From positions 1,798,001 through 1,862,000 of the forward strand of contig WTXI01000002.1 of assembly GCA_022376515.1 (NCBI GenBank): a stretch of 64,000 bases of DNA. The letters are read 5' to 3'. This document shows positions 18,372 to 30,843 of the stretch, piece by piece; the stretch's first letter is position 1; the number at the start of each line of letters is the position of its first letter. Below the pieces are notes generated by a model, which saw nothing but the letters and a program-made list of their open reading frames with translations, was not told the DNA's origin and made no database searches. The stretch is from Lactifluus volemus. Taxonomy: Eukaryota > Basidiomycota > Agaricomycetes > Russulales > Russulaceae. Position numbers and translations under genes: made by a program.

Positions 18372-20518
18372 ATGGCAGACGCTGACACGGCCAATGTATG
18401 CGCACAAATCATTCGCTCGCACTTTGGTCCATTCACCTCTGTAAGCGTTGCGTAAACTCTGTATTTTTCTCCGTCTGAGTGCGATGCTAGACCGTAGTTT
18501 CATCCTCTTGAGTCGGGGCAGGCTCTCTTTTTCTCAACTTGTGCGATATTCACGTTTGAAGCCGCGCACCATCCGTGCAGCTATTCTCGTATTAATTCAA
18601 CACAACATCCTTTGGCACGCGACATCGGAGGATGAGGGTGAAGTCTTTGAGGTGAACGTTGATGAATGCTTGACGCGGTTGCGGTTTGGGAGATACGTAT
18701 GGCTTGCTGAGCAACACTTTGGCATACCCGTACGTACTCATGCGGCTGACATCCTAATGCTAAACGAGTGTGCCGTAGGGTGCCAACATTGTCCAACTCG
18801 TTCTTGACCATGGAAACTTCGTCCGCCAGATATCATGTCGCGTTTAGCTCCCCAGGGTTCGAAAGGTGTGCATGACTCGTCACTCTCACTCGACGACTAT
18901 CTTGACCTATTTTTAGAATCGACCGTCTATGCGCAGGCCTTGCATGGGCTCGTTACTCTGTCGTATCTCAAGCCATCGACGTTGCTTTCGCACGTCTCCC
19001 CGCGGGACAAGCGCATTCTCTATGAAGCGGAAGAAAAGGCAAAGATTAATGGCTTTCCGACCACCAAGGAGCTTCGACAGGCTCGCGAAGTCGCGTTGAG
19101 CCGTCTAAAGCGAGAAGAAGATGAAGCAGAAAAAGTCGGCCTGGTAAGCAGTTACCATGTGACATGGGATTGCGATTGATGTGGGACATCGCCAGAAACC
19201 CAAGAGTCAAGTCTCTTCAAGGCCTTCCAAGGCATGAGATATGCTATACCCTTCAGGTGCAATTACTCACCGTTTTAGTAGAGGATCAAGGTTTCTGACG
19301 ACAATGTCGTTGATGTAATGCTGTTTCTTTCGCCGCTTACCCTTCGTGACCTTTTTCGTAGAACGATGTTCACTTTCGGGCCAACTACAATAGATTTAAT
19401 ATACATATTCGTAATAAGGTGCGTGCTCTGTGCTCCGCTCTTGCGATGACTGAGCTCCCTCGACAGCTCATTGAGGCGGCGGCAAGAGAACGCTTCAATG
19501 ATGGTGCAGCGTTGGTGTTACAAGCCACTCTCAAGGCAACTGAGAATAAACAAATGACAATTACTGAAAATCGTTCCGGTACTTCTTTCTTGATTTGAAT
19601 TCACCTTATCTTGCTGACTTACCATTCCTGTGACGAAGACTCCACCACAGCTGCTAATATAGCTTTGCAACTCGAGGATGACCATACGTTAGCGTCTGGG
19701 CTTGTTCTCAACACCAGAAAGCCTAAGGATATCACACTGGTAAAATACTATCTAAGTATGCTCGCTTTCGTAGACAATCCCACAGCAGCGGGCAAAGCTT
19801 CTTCGTTCGTGTCACTGAACGGGTCAAAAGTGTATGTGGAATTTGGGATCATCGCCTCGCGACTACGAAGGCGTGTGCTAGAAGCTGTTACTAGAGAGCG
19901 GCACGGGGATGACGGCGTGAGAGTTTTACGTCTCTTACTGGATTCTGGCAAGGTCGATGAGAAGCAGGTACGTATCTACCTTGGCTCGTGGTTGTCTGTT
20001 AGGCCTTGAAAGGAGGTTTCAAGGTGTCAAAGCTTGCAATGATTGCTCCCAAGGACGTCCGACCATTGCTCTCAGCGATGTCAGCCGAATCCTTAATCAG
20101 TATACAAGAGGTTCCTAAAAGTGCGGATCGCAATCCGACGCGCACGTTCTACCTATGGTCAGCCTGATTGTTGACTACGTTGAGTTGCACCATGTGATCA
20201 GTCGGCCCGACGTGCTCTAGGTATGTTGATCTACCCAAGACATGCTCTGTGCTCTTGGGAAATCTTTACAAGACCTTGTACAATATCAACGTGAGGAAGA
20301 AAGCGGAAACCGAAGACGCCAGCGTGAAGGCGGTGTTGGAGAAGCGAGAGCGTAGTGATGTGAGCCAGGATGAGGGGTTACTCACACGGAACGAGCGGGA
20401 GACTCTGAGGGAGTGGGAATCAAAAATAGAAAGGTTGACTGTGTTGGAAGGGCGTGTAGAGGAAGTTGTATTCATCCTGAGAGACTTTGGTAGATTAGGT
20501 AATTGGGACTTGGATTGA
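18372..20518 (+). CDS. RPC82: DNA-directed RNA polymerase III subunit RPC3 (C82)
   Basis: Pol III-specific subunit of the C82/C34/C31 subcomplex, needed for initiation. Starts MADADTANVCAQIIRSHFG; the first winged-helix repeats follow (SQLVRYSRLKPRTIRAAILV, LIQHNILWHATSEDEGE), then FGRYVWLAEQHFG, IVQLVLDHGK, PPDIMSRLAPQGSKG, YAQALHGLVTLSYLKPST, DVHFRANYNRFNIHIRNK, LIEAAARERFNDGAALVLQ, FVSLNGSKVYVEFGIIASRL, VSKLAMIAPKDVRPLLSAM, DRNPTRTFYLWYVD and ILRDFGRLGNWDLD, the last with the stop at 20516-20518. Domain order and length match fungal C82. A base is missing in the AAA run at about 18814-18816 (HGN..V instead of HGKLRPPD), and the first intron joins one base off. In such an essential gene this argues for consensus errors. 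Confidence 0.88.
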
Positions 20519-20591
20519 ATTGAACTGCTCAAACTCCCAACCCATCTTGATCCCTGTCGTCAACCTACACGTTCCCCACAGAAAATAAAAT

Positions 20592-23115
20592 ATGAAGGAA
20601 AGCGACGCTGACATCGAGGTAGGGGACGACTCTTACAAGCCAGAACCAGAGTACGAGGAGCAGCAGTCTCTTCTGCCATCTTCTGGAAACGCGCCGTCCC
20701 CACTGGCACCACCCCCACCCTCCAAGAGCAGAACTTTCTCCTCTCCATATCTCATCCTTGCCTTCCTCTCTGGCGCCCTCGCATGTGTGCTTACCCAATA
20801 TGCTTTCTTCGGCACCTGCTTCGCGTCGAGGTCATCCGCCAATGGTTCCGCTCACATCCTGGCCCCTCCTTATGTTGGATCGTCCGAGGTGCATAATTGG
20901 CCACCTCCCACTCCAATCAACGATATTCCACCACTATTTCCCACCAGTGTCGGGCATGCTGGTGCAACCCCTACCGGCGCAGAGCCTGCTCTCATCATTA
21001 CCGCCCCTTCGTATCCCGTTCAAACCGGTGCCGCACCATTAGTCGTACCTTCGGTGTTGCACGCAGGTGAAAAGCCCGAGAAAGGTTTGACCTCCTCAAG
21101 AAATGGGGAACTTGTCTCCGTGGTACAGCGTCGAGCGAGGCGCTTTTGGTGTCGACTCGGACCCTGGGGCACCTGATGGTTGTACCATCACTGGCCTTCA
21201 TTTCCTTCATCGCCATGGGGCACGATATCCAACCGCATGGGGTAAGTGACTCATCCAGATGTTTTCGTCTCCTCATTGATGATGAGGTAGCCTCGTACGG
21301 TGGCCCTGCCTCTATGGCTCGTCGGTTGAACGAAGCCGCTGCGAGTTGGACAGCGCGAGGCGACCTAGATTTTTTAAATAATTGGTAGGTGTGGATGTGC
21401 CTTTCAATGGTGTATTTTATATAATAATAAATCTCCAAGGACATACAAGCTTGGCGAAGAAGGTGCGGTTTCGTTGTGGTGCTTGTTGAATTCAGAGAGC
21501 TCACACTCACACCTTGCAGTGTTGACCCCTTTTGGAAGACAGCAACTCTGTGAGTTATTCCCTCTAGTGATGTTCGTAGTGCTTAGTGTAAACTGCAGTC
21601 GACCTTGGTATTTCCATTCGTTTGAAATATGGATTTTTGCTCGAGGTCTGAAATCGGTACGGTGCTTCGTATACGGTATTTGACAAATTTCTCTAGAACT
21701 TCAAGGATACTCTTCCCGTGTTTCGCACCGAATCACAGTGCGTTTTGGTACACACAGTATTGTTTCCTTTACTGATGCAATTTACTGTATCAGAGATCGT
21801 ATGCTTGCCTCCGCTCTGAACTTTGCCGCTGGATTCTGGGGAATCCCTTACGAGCATAAGTATCTTCAAAGTATCACTATTGAAGACCGCCACGTAAGTT
21901 TCCGACAGATTTGTACCTAGAAATTGAACCTGAAGCTTTTAAGATAGTTCAATAATACCCTTGCCCCTTACCGAACGTCTGTGATTCTACTACTTCTCGT
22001 CCTCGCCCATGCTCACAACGGTCTAGGTGTCCCAACTCTGGTAATAGGGCTAAAGGTGCCCGCGGCACACCATTCTTGAAGCAGTGGACAAATGTCTACC
22101 TCAAAGAGGCGCGAGACAGGCTACAAATCCAAATCGACGGTTATACGCTTTCCATTGAAGATGTGTACACGATGCAGCAGATGTGTGCTTATGAGGCCAG
22201 TATCTCTCCCTGCCATCACTCATACTCCTAACTTCTGTTGTAGACCGTAGCCATCGGGTTCTCCAAATTCTGTGGCTTATTTACTGAGAAGGAATGGGAA
22301 GGATTCAACTACGCGTATGTTTTAATACTGTTGCTCACGAGGGTTAATTACTAAAGGGTACCCCCGATACAGCATGGATTTATTCTTCTGGTGAGTTTCA
22401 CTCTCTTTCCTCCTAATCACCATGACTTATCACCGGTCAAGGTATGAGTCCGCTTTTGGATCTCCACTTTCGCGTGCACAGGGTATTGGATACGTACAAG
22501 AGTTGGTTGCTCGTCTCACACATACCCCGATCGAGAGTCACAACTCCTCCACCAACTCAACGCTTGACGACAACCCTATCACGTTCCCTTTAAATGACCG
22601 TTTATATGTAGATGCGACACATGAAGTGGTTGTCCTCAATAGTGTGTCTAGTATCTCGTTGATGATAACGTTATTTCTCACCATCTTTCTTAGTCATTAC
22701 TGCTCTCAATCTTTCGAGCTTTGCGACGAATGGGCCGTTGCCTTCGGACCATATACCGAAGGACAGGTCGTTCCGCGCCTCCGAACTCGCACCTTTTCAA
22801 CAAATATTCAATTTCAACGTAAGTTTGATCCCTATTTAAATATGCGATAACCGAGGAAGTCTGGTAGTGTTGTCCTGTCCCTCGCGAGAGGGTGAACAGC
22901 TTCGCATCATAGTCAATGACGGTGTTGCACCGCTCACGGGCATCGAAGGATGCCCCGAAGACGCGCATGGGATGTGTCCTGTTTCGACATTTGTTGCCGC
23001 GCAGAAGAAGATTATCGCTAATACAGACTGGAACTGGGCTTGCAATGGAGACTGGGAAGTCCCTGCAGGTCACGAGTGGAACACGACCACTGGAGATGCT
23101 CCTAGCGCTTCCTAG
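20592..23115 (+). CDS. Membrane-anchored histidine acid phosphatase (phytase-like)
   Basis: Histidine acid phosphatase, clade 2. N-terminal cytosolic tail rich in Asp/Glu/Pro, then a single membrane segment (YLILAFLSGALACVLTQYAF), so it is probably a type II membrane protein with the catalytic part outside or in the lumen. The catalytic part has WGNLSPWYSVERGAFGVD, CTITGLHFLHRHGARYPTAW with the RHGxRxP active site (codons 21211-21231), LTPFGRQQL, LGISIRLKYGFLLE, FKDTLPVFRTESQDRMLASA, FAAGFWGIPYEHKYL, DVYTMQQMCAYE, TVAIGFSKFCGLFTEKEW, GIGYVQELVARLTHTPIESH and LYVDATHEVVVLN. The proton-donor position reads His-Glu (22620-22625) instead of the usual His-Asp. The C-terminus is cysteine-rich (GCPEDAHGMCP). 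Bases are missing in A runs near 21069-21073 and 21109-21110. About eight introns. Confidence 0.85.
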
Positions 23116-23415
23116 TACTTCCTATAGTAGTAACCCACGTTTTATTAGCTTGAGTCACCGCATTGGACATTATGGAACATTAACTAGTACAATTACTGCT
23201 TTGCGTCCAATGACGTGACTCTACTCTAACGTAGTATGACATGACTCTAACGCAGTGCAGCTTCAAACGTTGCAACGTGGCCCGGTTAGACATCTCGTAA
23301 CCTCGGCTAGTGTGCAAAGAAGCAAATTTCTTCCGTTCAAATACCCACCCTCTGGCGTCAGTGGACCCTTGCATACACCAATCCCGTCATATCCCCTCCC
23401 ATTCTCAGTCCTGTT

Positions 23416-24533
23416 ATGCACACTTCCATCCGAGGCTCTGATACTGTGCCTTCGCGAGGTAACGATGCTCCTTCTATTGTCGTGCATGACAAGTACGGGA
23501 ACAACGTTCCTCCACATCCTGGCCAAGGGTGGACGCGATTTGTGTGTGTGTCGGATACGCACTCAGAGACGTTCCCTTTGCCTGCTGGCGATGTCCTGAT
23601 CCATGCTGGCGACCTTAGCGCTTGGGGTAGGGTCGGACAACTCAACGTGACGTTGGACTGGTTGTTGTCGTTACCCCACCCAACAAAGATGTGAGTCACC
23701 GCGTTTTTTTTAAATTATTCACATCATATTTGTCCACATGCAGTGTCGTTGCTGGAAACCACGACGTTGAGTTATATACACCCCTACTACGGACGGTGTG
23801 ACCGACTGAGGTTATTGTCGTGCTCCCTTAGATATGTCTGGACGAAAGTTGCGTAAAGTCCCGCACTTTTTTGTACTCACGTGTTACAAAAGCCGTGAGT
23901 TTACGGTTTGTATTCTTGCGAGGACAGGATGGCTCATATGCGGTCACTACTAGGATGTGGCCAAGGCCCGGTCCATGATGAAGGGCCAAGCCGCACGCGC
24001 TGCAGGCTTGCACTATCTAGAGTATGAGTCCATGGAGCTGACTACGGGTGGGAAAACATGGAAGGTCTATGGCTCTCCTGTAACATCTGCTTCAATTAGC
24101 GTACGTTTAAGATGCGTTTCATCTGATGACTCTCGCAACAGGCTGCCCCGATATACGTGCCAGGAGCGTTCCAATATGAGAACCGTGAAGAAGCAGAAGG
24201 TACGGGCTGTTCAGGCTGATCCCACCATCATTTTCAGGCTGACTTGAAACTGGATTTGTAGCAATATATAGACGCGTGCCGCGAGATACGGAAATCCTAG
24301 TGACCCATACGCCGGCATATCGGGTATTAGACCGCACTAAGAGAGGGAAGCACGTTGGATGCGAAACGCTATCTGCGACGGTGAGCGAGCTCACACGGTG
24401 CAGGATGCATGTATTCGGACACATTCACGAGTCGCATGGAGCAGTTGTTCACGCAGGTGGAGAGCGTGCGTCGGTGAATGCGGCGATGAGTGGAGGATAC
24501 GGACAAGCTGTGATTGTAGATGTGAAGCATTAA
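23416..24533 (+). CDS. Calcineurin-like metallophosphoesterase (MPPED type)
   Basis: Single-domain metallophosphoesterase. Motifs in order: WTRFVCVSDTHSE (DxH), GDVLIHAGDLSAWG (GDxx), VVAGNHDVELYT (GNHD) after the first intron, AAPIYVPGAFQYENREEAE, EILVTHTPAYRVLD, MHVFGHIHESHG (GHxH) and the end MSGGYGQAVIVDVKH. These fit the short MPPED1/MPPED2 (239FB-like) group common in fungi; substrates are probably cyclic nucleotides or other phosphodiesters. Four introns are visible. No signal or membrane segment. It lies downstream of an acid phosphatase but belongs to an unrelated fold, and the shared theme may be chance. Confidence 0.8.
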
Positions 24534-24646
24534 TTACATAATATTAACAGAGACGCGCTTTTTGCCACCGACGCGCCGCCCGAGCAGGCTTGGTCCGGGT
24601 CCCCCTCCTCCACTTAAAAGCGTTTGACCCTCTCTGCTCTCAACCA

Positions 24647-27600
24647 ATGGCCGTAGAATTGAACAAGGAGCTTATAAATTCTAGGATTAAAATCATCTAT
24701 GACTCCTGGACCGTATGTCGCGCCCTCGTTTTCGCTACCACAACAAACTGACAGGGTTATTCAGAGAGCTGGCAAGAACGATGACTATAGTGCAATAGCT
24801 GATGTCGAGCCATCTTCCTTGCCGCTGGGAGGACGAACCCGTTAGAAAGGGGACCGCTTTTCAGGTGCTTTGTCCTCACCCGTCCGTCTCGCCTCGGTCC
24901 GTTAAGAGTATTCATCCGCAGACATGGCTTCTTGGATATGAGTTTCCTTCCACGTTCATTCTGTTTCAGAAGGACAAGATTTATATCCTTTGCTCTGCAA
25001 CAAAAGGTTTTGTTGCACTGGTCTTGTGACCCCTGCAATCATTTCTGATTTTAGCTTCAGCCAGGATCCTTGAACAACTCCAGAAGCACAGAACTATCGT
25101 TCCCGTAGAAATTTTTACTCTAGCAAAATCCAAGGAACCCCCAACCGATGCGATCCCTCGTTTCTTGAGCGTGTTTACCTCTTGTCAACGCATCGGTAGC
25201 CTTACCAAGGAAACATACGCCGGCAAGCTCATTGACGAATGGAACAATGCGTTGGCAGCTTCGAATAGCAAGCCTGAGGTGGTGGATATTGCTCCTTCCA
25301 TCTCTACCTTTATGTCCGTGAAAGACGACGAGGAGCTGGCAAGTCTTTATGTTCCACACCCATTCCGCGCTGTCATATTCACGCGAGATCGTAGAAAGCG
25401 ACCAGGAGCGCTGCAAACCTGACCGTCACACTGTTGACACACTACGTGGCCGTCAAGCTCGAAACCATACTCGACCGAGAGACCAAAATTTCTCATGACC
25501 AGCTCGCCACCCAGATTGAAGCTCGGTTGGGGTCTGGCGAAGGGGAGAACGCAAAGGGTCCCGATATGAAGGTTTGGGGAAAGGGTCGAGGAATAAACGA
25601 CGTAAGTCGCGCGCACACTTATCTCTCCTTGCTTCACGCCCACTCTCTTCAGGTCGACTGGCTGTCAACAGAGTTCTGCTATTCCCCCATCATCCAGTCT
25701 CGTTCCTCCGCCGAAGGCTATGATTTGAAGCCTACCGCAGAGTCGAGTCCCGAAGATATGTCTCACAAGGGTGTCTTCTTGGTCTCTCTCGGAATGCGGT
25801 ACAAGGGTTATTGTGCCAATCTCGGTCGGACCTTTATTGTGGACCCCGACAAGGTGCGCTAACAGATGTCAAGTGTGCTCATTCGACCATCCATTCTCCA
25901 CAGGAGCAAGAGTCCATCTATAACGTGTTGCTTAATCTTCAAACTGAAGTCTTGCAGAAGATGAAGGACGGCGCTCTGGCCAAAGACTTGTACCAACATG
26001 CCTTGTCCTACGTCAAGAAGCACAAACCTGACCTCGAGAAAAACTTTGTAAAGAATATCGGATTTGGCGTGAGTCACACATATCTGTGCTGTGCTCGTCC
26101 ATAACACCCCAGAAATAGATGGGCATGGAGTTCCGTGATTCGACCTATATTCTTTCACCCAAGAACAGCCGGCAGCTGAAGGCCAACATGGTATTCTGCT
26201 TGTCTCTTGGTTTCCAGATCTTGAGGACCAAGAGCATAAGCGGTGTGCTGCCACCCCCGCGCACCTTTAAAACAAGCTGATGCCTCTACAGATATGCTTT
26301 GCAACTCAATGACACAGTCAAAGTTGGTCAGGATAAAGGCATTTGCATTACCGAAGCTGTCAAGTCGACAAAAGACACACTCTTCTACCTCACTCGAGAG
26401 GAGTCTGAGGAAGAGACGGTTGCTCGAAAGCCGCCGACGAGACCAAATGGCAATGCCTCGCCCATGAAAAACAAAACTGCTGGTGGCAAGGTGCTACGAA
26501 ACAAAACCCGAAATGCTGCACATGACGAGGCCCAGTCGACAAGCGCAAAGATTGCGGAGCATCAAAAAGAACTTCATCAGCAATTGCAGGAACAGGGTCT
26601 AGCTATGTACTCAGAGGAGGGTGACGGTACAAATGGCAAGGAAGGAAAATCTTGGAAGAAATTTCACAGCTACAAGGGTGAAGCGGGTTTACCCAAGGAG
26701 GTTGAGGGGTTGCGAGTGCGTTCGGCCCATTTTCCCTACATCGCTATGTTCATCACGTCTATGCACAGATATTCGTGGACCGCAAAGCCCAGACGGTGAT
26801 CTTACCTGTCCATGGGTTTGCAGTCCCGTTCCACATCAACACGATAAAAAATGTTAGCAAGAACGATGAAGGCGATTTTACCTATCTTCGCGTCAACTTT
26901 CAGACACCAGGCCAGCTTGCTGGCAAGAAGGAGGATACGGTCAGTTAATCGCACAACTTCGGTTGTCTCCTTGCTCATTCGCTGCTAGCCCTTCGAAGAT
27001 CCCGACGCGACTTTCGTCCGTTCTATAACATACAGATCTACCGACGGCCATCGGTTTGATATCCTCAGCAAGCAGATCACTGACTTGAAGAAGGAGGTGA
27101 ACAAGCGTGAACAACAAAAGAAGGAACTAGCGGATGTCATCGAGCAAGACGTCTTGGTGGAGATAAAAGGCCGGAGACCCCACAGGCTCCCTGAAGTATT
27201 CGTGCGGCCCGCCCCGGACGGCAAACGCTTGCCAGGCGAGGTTGAGGTTCATCAAAATGGACTTCGGTACCAATCTCCCTTGGGAACACAAAAGATTGGT
27301 AAGCTCCCTGTTTCAAATAATTGTCCGGGGGCTGTCTGACATATCACGCAAAGACATACTTTTCGGCAATGTCAAGCATGTTTTCTTCCAACCGTGTGAA
27401 CACGAGCTTCTCGTAATCCTCCATATACACCTGAAAGCTCCGATTATGATCGGCAAAAAGAAGACTTACGTATAGCCGCTTTCCTCCGTCTCATAGATGA
27501 TAGTACTTATAGTAACATTAGGATGTCCAATTCTACCGAGAGGCATCAGATGTCCAGTTCGACGAAACCGGTAACCGCAAGCGCAAGTACCGGTATGGCG

Positions 27601-28724
27601 ATGAAGACGAGATAGAGATGGAACAACAAGAACGAAAGCGGCGTCAATTGCTCAACAAGGAATTCAAAGCCTTTTCAGAGAGGGTCACGGAGGCTGCAGT
27701 AAATTCGGTGCGTATCCCTCGTCCTTGGATGCAAACCCTGCTTACAGACAACTCATCAGACTGGCGAGCCTATGGACCCTGACATTCCATTCCGAGAATT
27801 GTCATTTGAGGGAGTTCCCTTCCGAACCAACGTTCGCCTTCAGCCAACGACCGAATGCTTGGTCCATCTTTCCGATCCGCCATTTTTGGTGGTCACATTG
27901 GCAGATATCGAGATCGCATCTTTGGAACGCGTACAGTTCGGCCTCAAGCAATTCGATCTCGTCTTTGTCTTCAAAGATTTCGCCAAAGCTCCGCTTCATA
28001 TTAATTCCATACCAACCGCACAACTCGATGACGTGAAAAATTGGCTGGAGTACGTTTGAATATCGACTGCTATTAAGGGGTTATTGACTGTTCGTAGTTC
28101 TGTCGACATACCGATTGCAGAACGTCCTATCAACTTGAACTGGGGTCCCATCATGAAAATGATTAACGACAATCCTTATGGGTTTTTCCGAGATGGAGGC
28201 TGGACGTTCCTGGGCGGCGGCGATGATGTAGGACCGCTTTCAATCCTCTTGCGCTTTTTTGTTTGACCGTGTGTTGTGCAGAGCGAACAAGAGGAAGAGT
28301 CCGAGACCGAATCCGAGTTTGAAGTAGAAGCTGAGCAAATTTCCAGCGAGACAGGCTCCGAAGACAATGGAAGTGACTTCGATGGCTCCAACGCCAGCGA
28401 TGACGAGGGTAGTGGCTCGACTTTGATGATGAAAGCGACGGTAAGGGCACTCTTGTTGTCACGTAGGCTCCGGATCTCACGTTGAACCCCAAAGGCGAGG
28501 ATTGGGATGAGCTCGAGAGGAAAGCTGCGAAGTGTAAGATCCACTTGTTTTTCCAGGGACGCAGCTCCTAACGAATTTCTGTCACTTCTACAGCGGACAA
28601 GAAACGAACAGAAGTTGGTCGCGGCGGCAAGGGCGATGATTCCGATGATTCCGATCGCCCAAAGAAAAAGGCACCAGCCAAATCGAAGTCCAAACCTGCA
28701 GCGAATGGCAAAGGTAAACGTTGA
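24647..28724 (+). CDS. SPT16: FACT complex histone chaperone subunit Spt16
   Basis: Large subunit of the FACT nucleosome reorganiser, acting in transcription and replication in the nucleus. N-terminal non-catalytic aminopeptidase-like lobe: [129 protein letters not shown]. The dimerisation and middle parts follow ([18 protein letters not shown].., [60 protein letters not shown]), then the [15 protein letters not shown] and [20 protein letters not shown] block, and an acidic tail ([18 protein letters not shown]) ending in basic [12 protein letters not shown]. About 15 introns; one (25339-25394) has a GC donor. The sequence is well preserved. Confidence 0.93.
25339..25394 (+). other. GC-AG intron in SPT16
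   Basis: The junction DDEEL / [17 protein letters not shown] is in frame only if the intron runs from GCAAGT at 25339 to TAG at 25394. GCAAGT is the standard strong GC donor, and no GT in the interval gives the right frame. Confidence 0.75.
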
Positions 28725-28865
28725 GAATAGCGGTACCCCTTATCCATCACTACGTCGATTTGCTATATTCCTGCGCTTTGTTTTTGTATACGGTAGTGTT
28801 ACTACGATTTTATGAGATGCATGTGGTAAACGAATCCATTTTATCGTCTACACAACCCAAACCCG

Positions 28866-29965
28866 TTATTCTGCTTTCGGTTTTTCGGCTATATCCGCTG
28901 GCAGCCCATTAAGCCTCCACTCTCGCCAGAGGAGAACGCCCGAGACTGCTGCGCCGGGGCCAACGACTACTGTCGCGATCACATTCCACAGTACGATCAA
29001 GGCCACTTGTTTGGCATTGCTCGCAAACCAAAGGGTTCCTAGTAAGCTTGAACTGAAAGTGAACGCAGCATCCCACTGCAAGAACGCGTGTGTAGCGAAG
29101 GAAGGCTTATGGTCGCAGGATTGAGGGGCAGGATTGGCGGGACATAAAGATCCTTGAGCAATGCGAGGTCATTCCCCGCGGGCCAAACAGCCGCAAAGTG
29201 GGATATCGCAGATGAGAGGAAGGTAAAGACGAACGTGGCCTGTACGGTCCAATAACCCGACGTGTGAAAGCGTGAAGAGGGGCGGAAAAAGAGGTGTCCG
29301 GTTTGCGCCAACCACATCCACGCTGGGAAGAATTGCCAAAGGAGCGTCACCACGGGATCCTGCATGGTCGACAGGAGAGCCGAAGGTACGACAAAGCCGA
29401 TGAGCACGGCAAAGAGGACAGCCTCAGCTTTGGCTTGGTCGATCTTCGCCGCGGCAGTACAGCGGTCCATGCGCGCGTGTCCGGAGAGAATTAGGGCCAG
29501 CCAGTAAAACGGGAAGGCGGCACCCGCGCCTTGCGTTTGGTAGAACAGGCCGAGGGACGCTGGGAACGCCAAGAGGGTGGAGCGACCGCTTCGGGCAGCC
29601 TCGATGAACGTCAGGGCAATGGGCGTCGCTAATGAAGCTAGGAAATCGCCCGAGAAGGGGAGCATGTCCGGGTTATCAAAGTTGGATTGGAAGAAGGCGA
29701 CGAGGAAACAGAGGAGCCGGTCGAGGTAGGGTAGGCCCACGTAGCGGATGCTGTATGGTCCTGGGTTGGGAGGGCATTGGGCAGCGAGAAGCGCGGCGCC
29801 GCCAGATTGGGTGAGATGACCGATGAGAAAATGATGTCCTCCATATGCCAGGGCGAGAAACAGAATGGCGGGTAAGAATGCTGTATGATCGATCAGGATA
29901 AAAAAATGACAAAGTCACTGTTTGGCACAAAAAAAAAACTCACTTTGAAGGCCTGGAATTGACAT
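28866..29965 (-). CDS. Multi-pass membrane protein, tandem paralogue 1
   Basis: Starts MSIPGLQ at 29965; an intron joins to TFLPAILFLALAYGGHHF. Then GPYSIRYVGLPYLDRLLC, FLVAFFQSNFD, LASLATPIALTFIEAARSG, FPFYWLALILSGHARMDR, ALLSTMQDPVVTLLWQFFPA, ISHFAAVWPAGNDLALLKDL, FLQWDAAFTFSSSLLGTLWF and VIATVVVGPGAAVSGVLLWR; stop at 28866. Seven or eight hydrophobic segments. A frame slip is needed near 29110 (before ATHAFLQWD). The GPY-x-I-x-Y-x-G..D..LC pattern resembles fungal integral membrane proteins seen in and around secondary-metabolite clusters, but I cannot name the family. Same orientation as its paralogue at 30844-31928, about 0.9 kb away. Confidence 0.65.
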
Positions 29966-30843
29966 TTACGAGTGTGTTTCTGTGTGGTGTGGGTTATGTG
30001 AAAAGCACCAGGGCGAGCACCTGGGGCGTATTTCAACTTGTCGTCGTCACACAAACACGTACCTGTCACCTTGTATTGAGTGAGCTGAAGTCTCACGTCG
30101 AAACGACCGCGGCCGCGCAATGCTGGATTCGATGGGTCCGCACTTTCTGCAGTGTGAACACACAGAAAACCCCTGCTGCATCTCGTGCATTTCGTGTCAC
30201 TGACTCATGTTTGCTTTTGGTCAGGCACGGAGGTTAGGAGTAATACATACGTGGATACTGTACAGTACAGTGTGCTTTGGCTTCGCGCGCATTTCTGTCT
30301 GATGTTTTCTCACGAATGTCCATGCTTTAAAACCATGAACGCCTTTTTCTATTTTATTTCCACTGTATAGGTTGCTATACCGATATGGAGGTGGTGCTGT
30401 AGTTGCAGTCAGCAGTTTTCTCTCTTGGAAGAACTGTGCGTGGGGACTGCTGATTCCGAGAACTCATAGAAGGTGCAGACAGTGGCCACCGTGGCCACGG
30501 GGGCGCCTCGCCTGCGAATACTTGTAACAAGATAACTTCATTCACGTAACAATCATCTTGGTTTACTCCGCTTACGAGTTCTACACTTCATAGAAATACA
30601 TCTCCAAGTCAAGGACACGGTCGTTGGTCGCGGGAGTAACCAGCGAGGGGGAGGAAGTGGGGAGGGACAACTACAATGCTTGGAAACAAAAACGGATGCA
30701 CATCCTTCCACCGGACGTCAGAGACATACTGGTAACAACGAAACATAAATGTAAAGAAAAACGGGGATTGCAGGAGAGTGATAGTCGTTCGCGTAGCGAG
30801 AGAGCGATTAGCAAAATGGTCTGATCGAAATGGCCAAATTTAT
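29966..30843. other. Spacer between the tandem membrane-protein genes
   Basis: About 880 bases containing the promoter of paralogue 1 and the 3' region of paralogue 2. The palindrome ACTGTACAGT is at 30257-30266, immediately followed by ACAGTG. No gene recognised; short frames only. The two coding units are similar but this spacer is not obviously repeated elsewhere. Confidence 0.5.
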
